The notes under the pieces: model-generated
Told to the model about the DNA's origin: nothing
The model's database searches: none
What the model saw: only the letters and a program-made list of their open reading frames with translations
Part shown: positions 63,001 through 64,000 of the stretch, piece by piece
Numbering within the stretch: position 1 is the stretch's first letter
Layout of the letters: each line of letters opens with the position of its first letter
Origin: Lachnospiraceae bacterium
GTDB taxonomy: Bacteria > Bacillota > Clostridia > Lachnospirales > Lachnospiraceae
Length of the DNA stretch: 64,000 nucleotides
Reading direction: 5' to 3'
Assembly (NCBI GenBank): GCA_022793065.1
Contig: JAAWCE010000046.1
Coordinates: 1 to 64,000, forward strand
Translations under genes and position numbers: made by a program

Positions 63001-63829
63001 TAGGGTTTATGTGTGCAGGAATAAGGTGGCAAAGCCAACGGTATTTATTCCTGTATTTCCTGGAACCAATTGTGAGTATGACAGTGCCAGGGCATTTGAG
63101 CGTGCAGGGGCTAGTGTGGTTACGAAAGTATTCCGAAATCTAAGTGCTGAGGATATTCGGTATTCCGTAGAAGAATTTGCAGGTGCCATTGCCCAGGCGC
63201 AGATTATTATGTTTCCAGGCGGTTTTTCGGCTGGGGATGAGCCGGACGGAAGCGCAAAGTTTTTTGCAACGGCTTTCCGCAATGCAAAAATGGAGGAAGC
63301 GGTAAAGGACTTACTGGAGAAGCGGGACGGCCTGGCGCTGGGGATTTGCAATGGGTTTCAGGCGCTTGTAAAGCTGGGACTGCTGCCCTATGGAGAGATT
63401 GTAGGGCAGAAGGAGGATTCCCCTACACTGACATACAATACCATTAATAGGCATATCTCTAAGATGGTATATACAAAGGTAGTGTCCAACAAGTCTCCCT
63501 GGCTGCAAAAGGCGGAACTGGGAGGGGTGTACTGTAATCCGGCTTCCCATGGAGAGGGCCGTTTTGTGGCGCCTCAGTCGTGGCTGGATGAATTGTTTGC
63601 AAATGGGCAGGTGGCTACACAATATTCCGATCAGGAGGGCAATGTATCCATGGATGAGGAATATAATATCAATGGTTCCTATGGGGCTATTGAAGGAATC
63701 ACTTCCCCTGACGGGCGATGCCTGGGTAAGATGGCTCATTCCGAGAGACGGGATGAGGCAGTGGCCAAGAATATCTATGGAGAGCAGGATATTAGAATAT
63801 TTGAGTCAGGTGTGGCTTATTTTAGATAG
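60029..63829 (+). CDS. purL: Phosphoribosylformylglycinamidine synthase (single-chain)
   Basis: The protein has 1,266 residues, the long form that joins PurS-like, PurL and glutaminase domains. It has the N-terminal PurS-like part, AIR synthase-type cores (WSDHCRHTTF, KNETHNHPTEIEPFGGAATC, GGRTGRDGCGGATGSSK, LPSIGGKDSMSGTF) and a C-terminal glutamine amidotransferase with FPGTNCEYDSARAFE and the catalytic Cys in LGICNGFQALV. It converts FGAR to FGAM using glutamine and ATP in purine synthesis. ATG 60029 has a GGAGG site. Many Firmicutes split this enzyme (PurS/Q/L); Lachnospiraceae often keep the long form. Confidence 0.96.
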   Translation: MGSVRRIYVEKKEPYAVKARELHEEIESFLGVCTEGVRMFIRYDVENISDEVFERACRSVFSEPPVDNLYFEEIQIPEGAKVFSVEFLPGQFDQRADSAVQCVRFLKEDEEPVIRTAVTYMILGNITEEAFAKIKAYCINPVDSRETDSVKPDTLITVFEEPEDIVILDGFTQMEEEALRKQYDSLSLAMTFKDFLHIQKYFCQEEKRDPSMTEIRVLDTYWSDHCRHTTFSTELTAVEFGEGYYRTPMEKTYRNYMEVREEIYGGRKDKFICLMDLALAAMRKLKKDGKLADMEESDEINACSVVVPVEMDYGDHKETEEWLVFFKNETHNHPTEIEPFGGAATCLGGAIRDPLSGRGYVYQAMRVTGAADPTVLVADTLKGKLPQKKLVRGAANGYSSYGNQIGLATGLVKEIYHPDYVAKRMEIGAVMGAAPRKNVIRETSDPGDVIILLGGRTGRDGCGGATGSSKVHTEQSIETCGAEVQKGNAPTERKIQRLFRREEVSRMIKKCNDFGAGGVSVAIGELADGLMVDLDKVPKKYAGLDGTELAISESQERMAVVVDPKDVEKFLEAAQEENLEAVVVAVVTEEPRLVLNWRGKKIVDLKRAFLDTNGAHQETAVKVEIPEEEQNYFRKWSVPAVGDALEKGDVKSAWLALLHDLNVCSQKGLVEMFDASIGAGSVLMPYGGKHQLTETQAMVAKLPVQEGKTDTVTMMSFGFDPYLSSWSPYHGAIYAVVESMAKIVANGGDFSRIRFTFQEYFRRMTEDPARWSQPFSALLGAYDAQMGFGLPSIGGKDSMSGTFNEIDVPPTLVSFAVNIAKHQDIVTPELKEAGNVLVRFKIEKDEYDIPLYQEVAKLYDDILRLEQEKKVVSAYALDAKGVAAAISKMAFGNGLGVKIANHVTVEELFGNGLGDILAEVPEEKLREVTESVDDSFVVIGTITKEPVFSYGDVAITMEEALEAWTSKLEKVFATKAVKEKKAVNSDCYKADRVYVCRNKVAKPTVFIPVFPGTNCEYDSARAFERAGASVVTKVFRNLSAEDIRYSVEEFAGAIAQAQIIMFPGGFSAGDEPDGSAKFFATAFRNAKMEEAVKDLLEKRDGLALGICNGFQALVKLGLLPYGEIVGQKEDSPTLTYNTINRHISKMVYTKVVSNKSPWLQKAELGGVYCNPASHGEGRFVAPQSWLDELFANGQVATQYSDQEGNVSMDEEYNINGSYGAIEGITSPDGRCLGKMAHSERRDEAVAKNIYGEQDIRIFESGVAYFR

Positions 63830-63846
63830 AATAAAGAAATAAATAG

Positions 63847-63892
63847 AACAGCCTTGAAGTGGAAGTCAGATTTCATTTTGAGGCTGTTTTGG
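63847..63892 (+). terminator. Terminator after purL
   Basis: AACAGCCT (63847-63854) pairs with AGGCTGTT (63881-63888), with T on the 3' side. Confidence 0.7.
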
Positions 63893-63929
63893 CATAGTGC
63901 GATAGGGTTGTTTTTTACGCTGACAGACC

Positions 63930-63958
63930 TTGCAATCCTTGTGGGGTGATAGTATACT
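63930..63958 (+). promoter_or_regulatory. Promoter of the gene at the right edge
   Basis: TTGCAA (63930-63935) and TATACT (63953-63958) with a 17-base spacer, ahead of the ATG at 63986. Confidence 0.6.
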
Positions 63959-63985
63959 GGAGACAGGAAGAAAAAGGAGTACAAA

Positions 63986-64000
63986 ATGGCAAAGAAACAA
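63986..64000 (+). CDS. Start of a gene cut by the window edge
   Basis: ATG 63986 with AAGGAG nine bases upstream opens M-A-K-K-Q and continues beyond the window. The product cannot be judged. Confidence 0.45.

Overview
The window reads as a chromosomal segment of a Gram-positive gut-type Clostridia, most likely Lachnospiraceae. The evidence is strong AGGAGG ribosome sites, moderate to low GC, single-chain PurL, and a BceAB-like antimicrobial-peptide module. The species cannot be named from sequence alone.

Layout. Positions 1-1,000 hold the start of an AAA ATPase (minus strand) and fragments of restriction genes (DUF262 and HsdR C-terminus), i.e. decayed defence DNA. Positions 1,000-3,400 carry small membrane proteins and an unknown 402-aa protein. 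Positions 3,621-8,579 form a two-component system plus ABC transporter. Positions 8,580-9,552 are non-coding remnant DNA with paired palindromes.

From 9,553 to 56,579 every gene lies on the plus strand, mostly overlapping or closely spaced. This 47-kb cluster builds and attaches unusual sugars. It contains a heptose pathway (GmhA, GmhB, a kinase/nucleotidyltransferase), a split transketolase and a ribulose-phosphate epimerase that could feed it, and a nonulosonate branch (NeuB-like synthase, NeuA fused to a KdsC-like phosphatase). It also has epimerases, a mutase-like flavoenzyme, about seven methyltransferases, five radical SAM proteins, many glycosyltransferases and a DUF115/Maf-like protein. 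No flippase, polymerase or exporter is present, and almost nothing is membrane-bound. That fits cytoplasmic glycosylation of a protein such as flagellin better than capsule assembly, though no flagellin gene is in view.

Two features stand out. First, G7-G9 tracts sit inside coding sequences between 17.6 and 28.8 kb (one more at 51.3 kb). Two genes are out of frame exactly at such a tract and would be restored by a one-base change, so the locus looks phase-variable by slipped-strand mispairing, as in Campylobacter glycan loci. Second, a small Rossmann-like module recurs about 15 times in 14 genes, as an N-terminal, C-terminal or stand-alone domain, joined to unrelated catalytic domains.

Positions 56,600-64,000 return to ordinary chromosome: an acetyltransferase, two candidate small RNAs, a tRNA-Trp, small conserved proteins, a TetR regulator and purL.
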